A stretch of DNA of 64,000 nt, taken from contig RIAZ01000017.1 of the NCBI GenBank assembly GCA_003762615.1, forward strand, positions 1 to 64,000, in the 5' to 3' direction. The stretch is from Muribaculaceae bacterium Isolate-037 (Harlan). Lineage in GTDB: Bacteria > Bacteroidota > Bacteroidia > Bacteroidales > Muribaculaceae. Numbering within the stretch: position 1 is the stretch's first letter; each line of letters starts with the position of its first letter. The position numbers and the translations under genes were made by a program. The notes beneath the pieces are model-generated. The model did no database searches, was not told where the DNA came from, and saw nothing but the letters and a program-made list of their open reading frames with translations. Positions 8,591 to 16,293 of this stretch are shown here, piece by piece.

Positions 8591-8652
8591 TTTGTGTATT
8601 TCATATTAACTTCATACTTTTGCATACCATATAGTATGGTATGCAAAAGTAT
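8591..8652 (+). promoter_or_regulatory. TetR promoter with 39-bp palindromic operator
   Basis: TTTG at 8591-8594 and TACTTTTG at 8615-8622 form a Bacteroidetes promoter with exactly 20 bases between the boxes. Bases 8614-8631 and 8635-8652 are perfect 18-bp inverted arms around a TAG spacer (arm core TTTTGCATACCATA). The palindrome covers the -7 box and transcription start, so a bound repressor would block the polymerase. The TetR protein encoded directly downstream is the obvious ligand, giving autorepression. Confidence 0.75.
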
Positions 8653-8658
8653 ATTAAC

Positions 8659-9198
8659 ATGAAGAAAGTAGAAAAAAAACAATGGTTCATTATTGGGCTC
8701 CAAATTATAGAAAATGAGGGAGTTTCAAAAATTACAATAGACAACTTATGTGCTTTGTTGAAAATCACAAAAGGAGCGTTCTATCATCATTTCAAAAATA
8801 TAGATGGATATATAGATGCACTTATGACCTTTTGGGTTAAAGAAAATACACTTACATTCATTGAGAATGCAGAAAAACTTGTCAGTGCAACAGAAAAGTT
8901 GTATTCTTTAGCTCAAATGTCTGCTTCTTCCGAATATAAATGCGAGGGTCGTATTAGGGCGTGGAGCTATACTAACAATATAGTACAGCGATATGTAACA
9001 CAAGTAGATAAATTGAGATTAGATTATTTAATTAAATTAGGTCAAGATTGCGGTTATACATTAGAATATGCACATAAAATAGCAACTATTCAATATGCCT
9101 TACTTATTGGGCTACAGCATATTTGTTCTGAAATTCCTACTTGTGATTTTAAAGAACTTCAAGATATGCTCTTAAAGAAATTTGAAATAAAAAAATAA
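8659..9198 (+). CDS. TetR-family transcriptional repressor
   Basis: A 179-residue protein. The N-terminal HTH is typical of TetR (GVSKITIDNLCALLKITKGA, FYHHFKNIDGYIDAL); the C-terminal ligand domain is all-helical and not assignable to a ligand. The upstream ATG at 8641 lies inside the operator, so the ATG at 8659 (MKKVEKKQW) is chosen. The gene is clearly more AT-rich than the ICE core genes, which suggests it is newer cargo. It is followed 9 bases later by a DUF2867 gene; the pair is probably one operon controlled by the palindrome at 8614-8652. Confidence 0.85.
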   Translation: MKKVEKKQWFIIGLQIIENEGVSKITIDNLCALLKITKGAFYHHFKNIDGYIDALMTFWVKENTLTFIENAEKLVSATEKLYSLAQMSASSEYKCEGRIRAWSYTNNIVQRYVTQVDKLRLDYLIKLGQDCGYTLEYAHKIATIQYALLIGLQHICSEIPTCDFKELQDMLLKKFEIKK

Positions 9199-9207
9199 GA
9201 GTAAATC

Positions 9208-9657
9208 ATGATACTAAGCAATAGTTTAATCACAAAATATCTCCCAGCAGACTACAAAGATTGTTTTTGGGAAAAAATTACAGATAAGCCACATATTTCT
9301 GTGAAAAAACTGTTTGATTCTATGTTCATTCAATACCCTAAATGGGCATTATGGTTATTGAAGTTACGTGATTTTATTGTAAAACCATTAGGTATTAAAG
9401 CAAGTAAATCATTTAAAGAGTTAATCAGAGAAGAAAACAGTCACGAAATTATCTTAGGGACAAAAGATAAGCACTTGACATTTTATGTGTCCATATCTTG
9501 TATTGAAACAAGATGCAACGAACAAATTGCAAGTATAACTACACTCGTGAAATATAATAATATTTTAGGCAAGATGTATTTTGTCGCAATATGGGTATTC
9601 CACAAATTTATAGTCCATAAAATGTTAAAACGAGCTATTAGAAAGTGTGATAAATAG
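9208..9657 (+). CDS. DUF2867-like protein
   Basis: A 149-residue protein of unknown function. The pattern PKWALWLLKLRDFIVKPLG in the first half and VHKMLKRAIRK at the end matches what I recall of DUF2867 proteins. It lacks a signal peptide. It is co-oriented with the TetR gene and likely the regulated target of that repressor. AT-rich like its partner. Confidence 0.55.
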   Translation: MILSNSLITKYLPADYKDCFWEKITDKPHISVKKLFDSMFIQYPKWALWLLKLRDFIVKPLGIKASKSFKELIREENSHEIILGTKDKHLTFYVSISCIETRCNEQIASITTLVKYNNILGKMYFVAIWVFHKFIVHKMLKRAIRKCDK

Positions 9658-9741
9658 ATTTTAGGAAGTATATATTAAAGATAGCTATTTATGGTAACTT
9701 CTTTCATATCTCATTAAGTAACTTTGTTGCCAATAATAGAA

Positions 9742-10875
9742 ATGACAATGGAAACAGATATAGAAACCAAATATTGCCAAACCTGCGGAATACCCTTAGA
9801 TATTGACTACAATAATCTTGGGGTAAATACGAGTGCGGAATATTGCGACTATTGTTTGAAGCATGGTGTCAAGGGTTACGATTTTTCGATGGACTATCTG
9901 ATTTACCTTTGGGGGCTTTTCCCCGAAGAGTATTATAAAGAAGTAGGTATATCCTATACTTCGCAGGAAATCAGAGAGGTAATGTCAAAACGGCTTCCCG
10001 AAATAAAACGGTGGAAACAAAAAATCAATACAGCCCACGTGTTATATGAGCTGATTGTAAGGGTACAAGAATACATTAACCGCCATTTGTTCGAGGAACT
10101 TAGTTTAGATGCCCTATCGCAAACGGCAGGTATTTCCAAATACCATTTCCGGCGTGTTTTCAAGGCTGTATGTGGTGAAAATGTCGGGCTTTACATTCAA
10201 CGGTTAAGATTGGAATATATCGCTTTCAAGTTAATTTCAACCGATATAAGTGTTACAGAATTGTTATGCCACATAAACTACCAAAACAAACATACACTTT
10301 CAAGGGCATTCAAAAGTTATTTTAAGTGTACGATACCGGAATTTCGTAAACTACATTCCAATGCTAACCCCGCAGGAATGTATCCGGTGCAAATTGTTCC
10401 TTGCATTGAGAAAGTTCCGCCTGTTCGTATTGCCTGTTTGAAACTGGAATGGACGGAACATATAAACCATGATTTTACGGTATTATGGAAACAGATTCTA
10501 CGCCTTTCTGAAAATTGCGGTTTACAGTCAAGTGGCTGTAAATTTATAAGCCTTACATTGGATTGTCCGCTAATTTCTTCAGAAGAACAAACCCGTTTCA
10601 TGGTGGGTATAACCGTTACGGAATCATTTAACGTTCCCAATGGCTTTTCTGTTCATGAAATAGAAGCCGGAGAATATGCAGTGTTTCAATTCAAGGGGTT
10701 ATATCACGAGTTGAACAGAGTATATCGTTACATATACCTTGATTGGTTGCCGACAAGTGGATATGCGCTACGGGAGCCTTACACATTTGAAACCTATCTC
10801 AATACTCCCGAAAAGACCCCTGTTTCGGAGTTGAGAACGGATATTTATATTCCTATTGTGCGAAAGAACAAATGA
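9742..10875 (+). CDS. AraC-family regulator with zinc-ribbon-like N-terminus and GyrI-like C-terminus
   Basis: About 377 residues in three parts. The N-terminus has CQTCG and EYCDYCL, four cysteines resembling a putative zinc ribbon. The middle (about 110-205) is an AraC HTH pair (LSLDALSQTAGISKYHFRRV, then AFKSYFKCTIPEFRKL). The C-terminus (about 225-375) is a GyrI-like effector-binding domain (VRIACLKLEW, HEIEAGEYAVFQFKG, YTFETYLN). A TAACTTTG -7 box at 9719-9726 overlaps the longer TTG-started frame, so an ATG at 9742 or 9748 is the likely start. Its last four bases overlap the start of the iron-sulfur protein gene, so the two are translationally coupled. Confidence 0.75.
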   Translation: MTMETDIETKYCQTCGIPLDIDYNNLGVNTSAEYCDYCLKHGVKGYDFSMDYLIYLWGLFPEEYYKEVGISYTSQEIREVMSKRLPEIKRWKQKINTAHVLYELIVRVQEYINRHLFEELSLDALSQTAGISKYHFRRVFKAVCGENVGLYIQRLRLEYIAFKLISTDISVTELLCHINYQNKHTLSRAFKSYFKCTIPEFRKLHSNANPAGMYPVQIVPCIEKVPPVRIACLKLEWTEHINHDFTVLWKQILRLSENCGLQSSGCKFISLTLDCPLISSEEQTRFMVGITVTESFNVPNGFSVHEIEAGEYAVFQFKGLYHELNRVYRYIYLDWLPTSGYALREPYTFETYLNTPEKTPVSELRTDIYIPIVRKNK

Positions 10876-11555
10876 ATGACTTAAATAAGGAAATTGAACA
10901 ACAGCTAAGAAATGAAAATGCCGATTTTGTTCACTTCGTGGATATTTCCATGCTGGATATACGACAAAACCGGGGTTTTCCCTATGCCCTACTGATAGGA
11001 ATTGCCATAAATCCACATTTTATCAAAACTGTACATGATAGTCCCGATTATGTGCATACCCTCAGCGATGAATATGCACAGGCAGAAAAACGGGTGGGAA
11101 TGATTGCAGACAAACTGGCTGGGCGGCTTATCAGCAAAGGTTACAAAGCATTATCACAGTCCGACAATGCCTTGATAACCGAGAATACATTTGACTTCAC
11201 AACAAAAACGTCCGTTTTACCACATAAGACCATTGCCGTACTTAGTGGTACTGGTTATATTGGCAAAAACAACCTGTTCATCACGGCTGAATATGGAGCG
11301 GCACAATGTCTTGGCTCTGTCCTAACAAATGCCCCTTTATCAATAATGGAACACGAAATCAAGTCGTCGCAATGCGGTAATTGTAATATATGCAGGGATG
11401 TATGCCCTCAAAAAGCGTTAAACGGGGTTGTATGGGACATGAATGTTTCAAGGGATGAGATAGTAAATGTTTATGACTGTGTTACGTGCTTGAAATGTTT
11501 GGTTTATTGCCCGAAAACAAAGGCATACATGAAACGACATATCACTATGAAGTAA
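10872..11555 (+). CDS. Epoxyqueuosine reductase-like iron-sulfur protein
   Basis: A 227-residue protein resembling the core of QueG-type corrinoid iron-sulfur enzymes. It has the motif GTGYIGKNNLFIT and two 4Fe-4S motifs: CGNCNICRDVCP (about residues 166-177) and CVTCLKCLVYCP (about 203-214). It is shorter than housekeeping QueG (over 300 residues), so it may be a relative with another substrate. The start overlaps the AraC-type gene by ATGA, and the pair recurs as a unit in Bacteroides conjugative elements to my recollection. Role inside the ICE is not known. Confidence 0.65.
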   Translation: MNDLNKEIEQQLRNENADFVHFVDISMLDIRQNRGFPYALLIGIAINPHFIKTVHDSPDYVHTLSDEYAQAEKRVGMIADKLAGRLISKGYKALSQSDNALITENTFDFTTKTSVLPHKTIAVLSGTGYIGKNNLFITAEYGAAQCLGSVLTNAPLSIMEHEIKSSQCGNCNICRDVCPQKALNGVVWDMNVSRDEIVNVYDCVTCLKCLVYCPKTKAYMKRHITMK

Positions 11556-11556
11556 G

Positions 11557-12402
11557 ATGAAGGGGTATATAGGTAATATATTGCAGGAAATAGACATAGA
11601 GATTGACGAAATCGACCTCTACGGCTATGATATTATCGAAACCTCTCTTTCAATGGTACATAAGCTGCAAACGGTTCTTGATGATTTGAGAACTAAAATA
11701 CAAACCTATATATTTCCAACCAAAGAGGACGAAATCTTATTTTTCAAGACACAGAAACCGGAAATACTCGGTCGGTTGCTATTCTTCTATAAGATATACA
11801 AGATTGAAACACAATGCCCTAATGGTAGCGATGAAGTGATTAGGAATTATATCAATCGGGAACTGGATAATCTGACCTATTTCTTCAATCGCAATTTGGA
11901 CTTTTATCAATACTACCGTTCACACTCCACTGTGTACGATGAATACTACTTTGTACGTGGAAAAGCTGATTTGCGGTTATGTACCGATAGCGCTCAGTTT
12001 GATAAAGACCCTAATTTCTCAACCGGATATGACTATAAAGTGGCAAAGATTATCGCCAATGAAATGCTGCGCATTTATTTGAATAAGCGATTGGTGAAAC
12101 TGGTAACGAATAATCAGATAGAAGATAACCTACAAAGATGCTTCAAATATCCGTTCCGCTTCACAGGCAAAAAGTCATATCTTATCGAACTGGGATATTC
12201 TCTTGTATCTTCGGGCGACATAAACAATGGCAACGTGGAGATAAAAGAAATGATGAATTTCCTTAGTACAATATTCCACATGGATTTAGGGGATTATTAC
12301 GCTTCATATATAGCCATGAAAGAGAGAAAAGACCGGACGGCATATCTTCATCATCTGATAGAGAGCCTTGTTAAGCGGATGAATGAAGATGATATGAAAT
12401 AA
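11557..12402 (+). CDS. rteC: RteC-type regulator of conjugative transfer
   Basis: A 281-residue all-helical protein with the features of RteC (YYRSHSTVYDEYYFVRGKAD, FDKDPNFSTGYDYKVAKIIA). In CTnDOT, RteC activates the excision genes after tetracycline induction through RteA/RteB. Here no tetQ, rteA or rteB is visible, so excision control in this ICE must differ or be partial. It begins one base after the iron-sulfur gene stop and is followed by a strong terminator, so it closes the regulatory operon. Confidence 0.85.
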   Translation: MKGYIGNILQEIDIEIDEIDLYGYDIIETSLSMVHKLQTVLDDLRTKIQTYIFPTKEDEILFFKTQKPEILGRLLFFYKIYKIETQCPNGSDEVIRNYINRELDNLTYFFNRNLDFYQYYRSHSTVYDEYYFVRGKADLRLCTDSAQFDKDPNFSTGYDYKVAKIIANEMLRIYLNKRLVKLVTNNQIEDNLQRCFKYPFRFTGKKSYLIELGYSLVSSGDINNGNVEIKEMMNFLSTIFHMDLGDYYASYIAMKERKDRTAYLHHLIESLVKRMNEDDMK

Positions 12403-12424
12403 ATTCCTGTATTCCAGTATGTAG

Positions 12425-12461
12425 AAGTACCATGTTCTCCCCAACATGGTACTTTCTTTTT
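12425..12461 (+). terminator. Terminator after rteC
   Basis: A perfect 12-bp stem (12425-12436 with 12443-12454, core GTACCATGTT) with loop CTCCCC, followed by a T-rich run to 12461. Confidence 0.85.
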
Positions 12462-12619
12462 ATGGTGAAATCTACTTTGAAAAATGACATTTCGGAGAAC
12501 TTTTACGCCAATATTCCCCTAAAAATAGCTTGAAAAAAAGTAATACCATGATAGATACAACCATGACTTTTAGGTTATTTCTTCTCCCTAACTTTGCAGC
12601 AAATCAATAAGTTAGCAAT

Positions 12620-12979
12620 ATGGAGATTATAACATTTGAGTCAAAAGCCTATAAGGAACTTGATAACAAGATTACCGCCATAGCAGACTACATTTTCAAT
12701 CACTTGGACGAAAACAAGACTGATGAAGATGAAATTTGGGTGGATAGTTACGAAGTCTGCACGTTCCTGAAAATCAGTGACCGTACTTTACAACGCCTAC
12801 GGGCGGCAGGAATGATTTCTTACTCCGACATCAAGGGGCATTACTTTTACAAGATTAAGGAAGTAAAGCGAATGTTGGAAGAACGCCTGATTAAGCGTGA
12901 TAAGGAGTGTATAAATGAACTGATAACCAATCATCAGAAATATGTTAAGGAAAGAAGAAATTCTAAGCAGAACAAATAA
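12620..12979 (+). CDS. Helix-turn-helix protein (excisionase-like)
   Basis: A 119-residue DNA-binding protein with a MerR/excisionase-type winged helix in its second half (YEVCTFLKISDRTLQRLRAA, then DIKGHYFYKIKEVKRML). Proteins of this type in Bacteroides elements act as accessory DNA benders or regulators. A TAACTTTG box lies at 12589-12596, giving a leader of about 17 bases. Its 3' end overlaps the primase/helicase gene by 38 bases, so the two are translationally linked. Confidence 0.75.
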   Translation: MEIITFESKAYKELDNKITAIADYIFNHLDENKTDEDEIWVDSYEVCTFLKISDRTLQRLRAAGMISYSDIKGHYFYKIKEVKRMLEERLIKRDKECINELITNHQKYVKERRNSKQNK

Positions 12980-14927
12980 CGGTCTGCTTGTTTTCAAACA
13001 TTACTTACCCGGGGACTGGCGTATTGGCAGGCACTTTCTTAATCCTCTTTATCAGGATAAGAAAGCATCCTGTAATATCTACTTCGACCGCCATAGCGGT
13101 ATGTATAAAATGAAAGACTTCGGCAACGACAATTATAGCGGTGATTGTTTCTTCTTCGTGGGGCAGTTAAAGGGGCTGGACTGTAATCGGGCGGCTGACT
13201 TCGTGGAGATACTGGAAATCATAGACCGGGATTTGGGCTTGGGGCTGGCTTCCGGCACTCCGGTTTCCATGTCCCCGGCAACCGTCCGCCGGGCAGTGCC
13301 AGACAAAACCGAAGAAACACCCGAAAGGCACGTCAAGCCTTACCAGTTCCGGGAACAGAAGTTTCCGCTTGCCGAACTGGTGTACTGGCAACAGTACGGC
13401 ATCACGCCCGAACTGCTGGAACATTACAAGGTCTGTTCGCTCCGGGAATACAACAGCGAAACGGCAGAGGGCAAACCGTACACCTACACTTCATCGGTAG
13501 CAGAACCCATGTACGGCTACAAAGGCAAACAATATATCAAGCTATACCGCCCGTTCTCCACGCCCCGCTTCCTCTATGGCGGCAGCTTCGGTGAAAACTA
13601 CTGTTTCGGGTTGGAGCAACTGCCCGCCAAAGGTGACACGCTCTTTATCACGGGCGGCGAAAAAGATGTGCTTTCGCTGGTGGCACACGGTTTTAATGCT
13701 ATCTGCTTCAATAGCGAAACGGTGACTATCCCGCCCACGCTGGTTTATCGGCTGACGTTCCGATTCAAACACATCATCCTGCTTTTCGATATGGATAAAA
13801 CGGGCAAGGAAAGTTCACGCAAGCAGGAAAAGCTATTGGAAGAATTTGGCGTGAAACGTCTGTTGCTACCACTTCCGGGAACGAAAGAGGAAAAGGACAT
13901 ATCCGACTACTTCAAAGCCGGGAACACCCGTGAAGATTTCCTGAAACTGTTTATCGAATTTTTAGACAACCTGTATAGCGACACATTGATTATGCTAAAA
14001 TCATGCGAGATAGATTTCAACAACCCGCCTACCAAAGCGCAAGAGATTATTTCAGCGGGTGACGTTCCGTTAGGAACACAAGGCAACCTGTTCGGCATCA
14101 CCGGGGGCGAGGGAACGGGAAAGAGCAATTATGTAGCCGCAATCGTGGCGGGCTGCATCTGTCCGGCTGGTGCAGAAGTAGATACGCTGGGCGTACAGAT
14201 AACCACTAACGGCAGGCACAAGGCGGTCTTGCTCTATGACACCGAACAGTCGGAAGTGCAACTGTTCAAGAATGTAAGCAACCTGCTGGCACGTGCCAAA
14301 CAGCCGGACAAACCCGATGAACTGAAAGCGTTTTGCCTGACGGGGATGTCACGCAAAGAACGCCTGAACGCCATTGTGCAGAGCATGGATAAATTCTACT
14401 ACCAGTATGGCGGCATCCAGTTGGTAGTCATTGACGGCATCGCCGACCTTGTTAAGAGTGCCAATGATGAAGCGGAAAGCGTGGCGGTGATAGATGAACT
14501 TTATCGGTTGGCGGGTATCTATAACACCTGTATTCTTTGTGTGCTGCACTTCGTTCCGAACGGCTTGAAGTTACGGGGACATTTGGGTAGCGAGTTGCAG
14601 CGCAAGGCGGCTACAATCCTTTCGATAGAGAAAGACGAAGAACCTGCCCAGTCAGTGGTAAAATCACTGAAAGTAAGGGATGGAAGCCCGCTGGACGTGC
14701 CGCTGATGCTCTTTGCATGGGATAAGAAAGCCGGGATGCACGTGTACAAGGGTGAGAAGCCCCGTGAGGAAAAAGAGAAGCGCAAGGAAAGGGAACTGGT
14801 GAATGTTGCCCGTGACATTTTCGGGCGACAGACACATATCACTTATATAGACCTTTGTGAACAATTACAGCAGGTCTTGGATGTTAAAGAACGCACTGCA
14901 AAGAGTTATAATCCGCTTTATGCGTGA
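12942..14927 (+). CDS. Primase/helicase (Toprim plus RecA-like ATPase), 3' end frameshifted
   Basis: A 661-residue replication protein. It has an N-terminal CHC2-zinc-finger-like region lacking most cysteines (NIYFDRHSGMYKMKDFGND), a Toprim domain around residues 225-300 (FITGGEKDVLSLVAHG, LLFDMDKTG) and a RecA/DnaB-like ATPase with Walker A GGEGTGKSN near residue 388 and Walker B LVVIDGIADL. It likely supports ICE replication or strand synthesis after transfer. Near 14908-14911 an extra A appears to shift the frame: the other frame continues IRFMREREIIIKDP ... YFMIGLI to a stop at 14986-14988, a normal ending for this type, whereas the annotated frame stops after ten unrelated residues. Confidence 0.75.
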   Translation: MLRKEEILSRTNNGLLVFKHYLPGDWRIGRHFLNPLYQDKKASCNIYFDRHSGMYKMKDFGNDNYSGDCFFFVGQLKGLDCNRAADFVEILEIIDRDLGLGLASGTPVSMSPATVRRAVPDKTEETPERHVKPYQFREQKFPLAELVYWQQYGITPELLEHYKVCSLREYNSETAEGKPYTYTSSVAEPMYGYKGKQYIKLYRPFSTPRFLYGGSFGENYCFGLEQLPAKGDTLFITGGEKDVLSLVAHGFNAICFNSETVTIPPTLVYRLTFRFKHIILLFDMDKTGKESSRKQEKLLEEFGVKRLLLPLPGTKEEKDISDYFKAGNTREDFLKLFIEFLDNLYSDTLIMLKSCEIDFNNPPTKAQEIISAGDVPLGTQGNLFGITGGEGTGKSNYVAAIVAGCICPAGAEVDTLGVQITTNGRHKAVLLYDTEQSEVQLFKNVSNLLARAKQPDKPDELKAFCLTGMSRKERLNAIVQSMDKFYYQYGGIQLVVIDGIADLVKSANDEAESVAVIDELYRLAGIYNTCILCVLHFVPNGLKLRGHLGSELQRKAATILSIEKDEEPAQSVVKSLKVRDGSPLDVPLMLFAWDKKAGMHVYKGEKPREEKEKRKERELVNVARDIFGRQTHITYIDLCEQLQQVLDVKERTAKSYNPLYA

Positions 14928-15000
14928 ACGGGAGATTATCATTAAAGACCCGGTGAACCAAAGCTATTTTATGATAGGTCTTATTTAATCCGGTAGCCTT

Positions 15001-15279
15001 ATGTATATAGATAAAGAAAACTTCGTGGCTTGGATGGAGCGTATCATGGATAGGCTCGATATGCAGGACAAAAAGATAGACCGTCTGTTAAGCGGTCACA
15101 ATTACCTGAACGGCGAAAAACTCCTTGATAATCAGGATTTGTGCTTTATGCTGAAAGTGAGTACCAAAACCTTGCAACGTTACCGGAAGAAAGGAATACT
15201 GCCTTACTTAACATTAGACGGAAAATATTTCTATCGTGCAAGCGACATACACAAGTTAATCCGTGAACGCATGGATTAA
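15001..15279 (+). CDS. Helix-turn-helix protein
   Basis: A 92-residue protein with the same type of winged helix as the gene at 12620 (QDLCFMLKVSTKTLQRYRKK, then DGKYFYRASDIHKLI). It starts 12 bases after the repaired end of the primase/helicase frame, so it belongs to the same transcript. Role probably regulatory or as excision accessory factor; not provable here. Confidence 0.7.
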   Translation: MYIDKENFVAWMERIMDRLDMQDKKIDRLLSGHNYLNGEKLLDNQDLCFMLKVSTKTLQRYRKKGILPYLTLDGKYFYRASDIHKLIRERMD

Positions 15280-15310
15280 GTGATAATCAATATCATATAT
15301 TTTCTTCTTT

Positions 15311-15345
15311 AAATCCTGTCTTGTTATGATAATAAGGCAGGATTT
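15311..15345 (+). terminator. Terminator after the HTH gene
   Basis: AAATCCTGTCTT (15311-15322) pairs with AAGGCAGGATTT (15334-15345), 12 bp with one G-T pair, followed by a T-rich stretch. Confidence 0.75.
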
Positions 15346-15353
15346 CTATTATT

Positions 15354-15596
15354 TGCAAGGTTATTTCGGTGATTTTCGCTACTTTTGCAAAAGTAACATA
15401 AGAGAATAACGGCGATTGAACAGTTTCGGCTGTAATATCGTCATTATATATAACATATTCGTTCGCCGAATATCTCACTACGAAAACTGGCACTTTTCAA
15501 AAGAAACGGGATTTTCAGCGCAATGTCTATGCTATGCTTTGTCATAGCGTGGACTTGCCTGTTTCGTTTCTTTGGGTATGCCAGTACCTCGTAGTG
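15354..15596 (+). promoter_or_regulatory. Promoter and long structured leader before the DHFR-like gene
   Basis: TTTG at 15354-15357 and TACTTTTG at 15380-15387 look like a promoter, the latter being half of a perfect 16-bp palindrome (15380-15395). It is followed by about 280 untranslated bases. These contain a long imperfect hairpin: CACTACGA (15476) with TCGTAGTG (15589), ACTGGCA (15486) with TGCCAGT (15579), and AAAAGAAACGGG (15499) facing a CCTGTTTC...TTTCTTT arm (15558-15573), capped by GCTATG/CATAGC (15531/15543). No gene is seen in 15280-15678. Confidence 0.5.
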
Positions 15597-15678
15597 GAGC
15601 AGTGTAAGTTCACGCTTCTTTTTTGAGGTATCAACGAATAGGTTGAAAAAGATTATCAACTGTTTAATACCTGATAGG

Positions 15679-16197
15679 ATGAAACAAATTAAAGCGCATA
15701 TCGCCGTATCTCTTGACGGACATACAGCCACCTTAGATAAGGAACTGGATTGGTTACCCGATAAAGTAAAAACTATCGTTGGCAAATACTATTTGGATGC
15801 AGATTGCCTGCTTATGGGGGCGAACACCTACAACTACATCTTTGAACACTGGGGCGGGTGGCCGCACAAAAGCAAAAGGTCTTTTGTGGTGTCACACTAT
15901 GATACCAACGTGACGCCGGACTGCGGCGTGGAGTTCCTGACCGAAGAACCGCTGCAAAGGATCTATGAACTGAAACAGGAAACCGACATACTGGTGGTGG
16001 GCGGTGGCAAGCTGCTTACTTCATTGATTAAAGCCGGACTGCTGGATAGCCTGACAATCTACACCGTCCCGGTCATGGCGGGCAAAGGCATCGGCTTTAT
16101 CGGGGAAACATTCGGCTCACATTGGAAACTCTCGGAAAGCAGGGTGCTGGATAACGGGGTGGTCTGTTCAACCTACCTGTTTGGCGGGAGCGTATAA
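15679..16197 (+). CDS. Dihydrofolate reductase-like protein (RibD C-terminal fold)
   Basis: A 172-residue protein of the DHFR/RibD_C superfamily: MKQIKAHIAVSLDGHTA at the start, ADCLLMGANTY for the nucleotide-binding helix, ILVVGGGKLLTSLIKAGLLD near residue 120 and a DSLTIYTVPVMAGKGI strand. Members reduce small heterocyclic substrates with NADPH; many in mobile elements are uncharacterised. A longer frame from 15643 exists, but the ATG at 15679 gives the normal family N-terminus. It is convergent with topB and separated from it by a terminator. Confidence 0.75.
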   Translation: MKQIKAHIAVSLDGHTATLDKELDWLPDKVKTIVGKYYLDADCLLMGANTYNYIFEHWGGWPHKSKRSFVVSHYDTNVTPDCGVEFLTEEPLQRIYELKQETDILVVGGGKLLTSLIKAGLLDSLTIYTVPVMAGKGIGFIGETFGSHWKLSESRVLDNGVVCSTYLFGGSV

Positions 16198-16201
16198 AAA
16201 A

Positions 16202-16225
16202 TGCGCCCGGTTCCCGCCGGGCGCA
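16202..16225 (-). terminator. Terminator of the topB operon
   Basis: TGCGCCCGG (16202-16210) pairs with CCGGGCGCA (16217-16225). On the minus strand the stem is followed by six Ts, so it ends the topB/DUF3945 transcript. Confidence 0.75.
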
Positions 16226-16246
16226 ACCACTAAAATTTCAATTATT
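16225..16246 (+). repeat. Leader motif, inverted partner of the copy at 19713-19734
   Basis: A 22-base motif beginning AACCACTAAAATTTCAA. Its exact reverse complement lies at 19713-19734 directly before the DUF3945 start codon. Close copies stand at 28379-28401 before traE and 35523-35545 before traN. Here it precedes no real gene, only a short frame, so it may be a relic from before the topB module arrived. Confidence 0.6.
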
Positions 16247-16293
16247 ATAAGTTGTAAAACCTATCACAATGAAATTTCAGTGGCAAAGATAGG

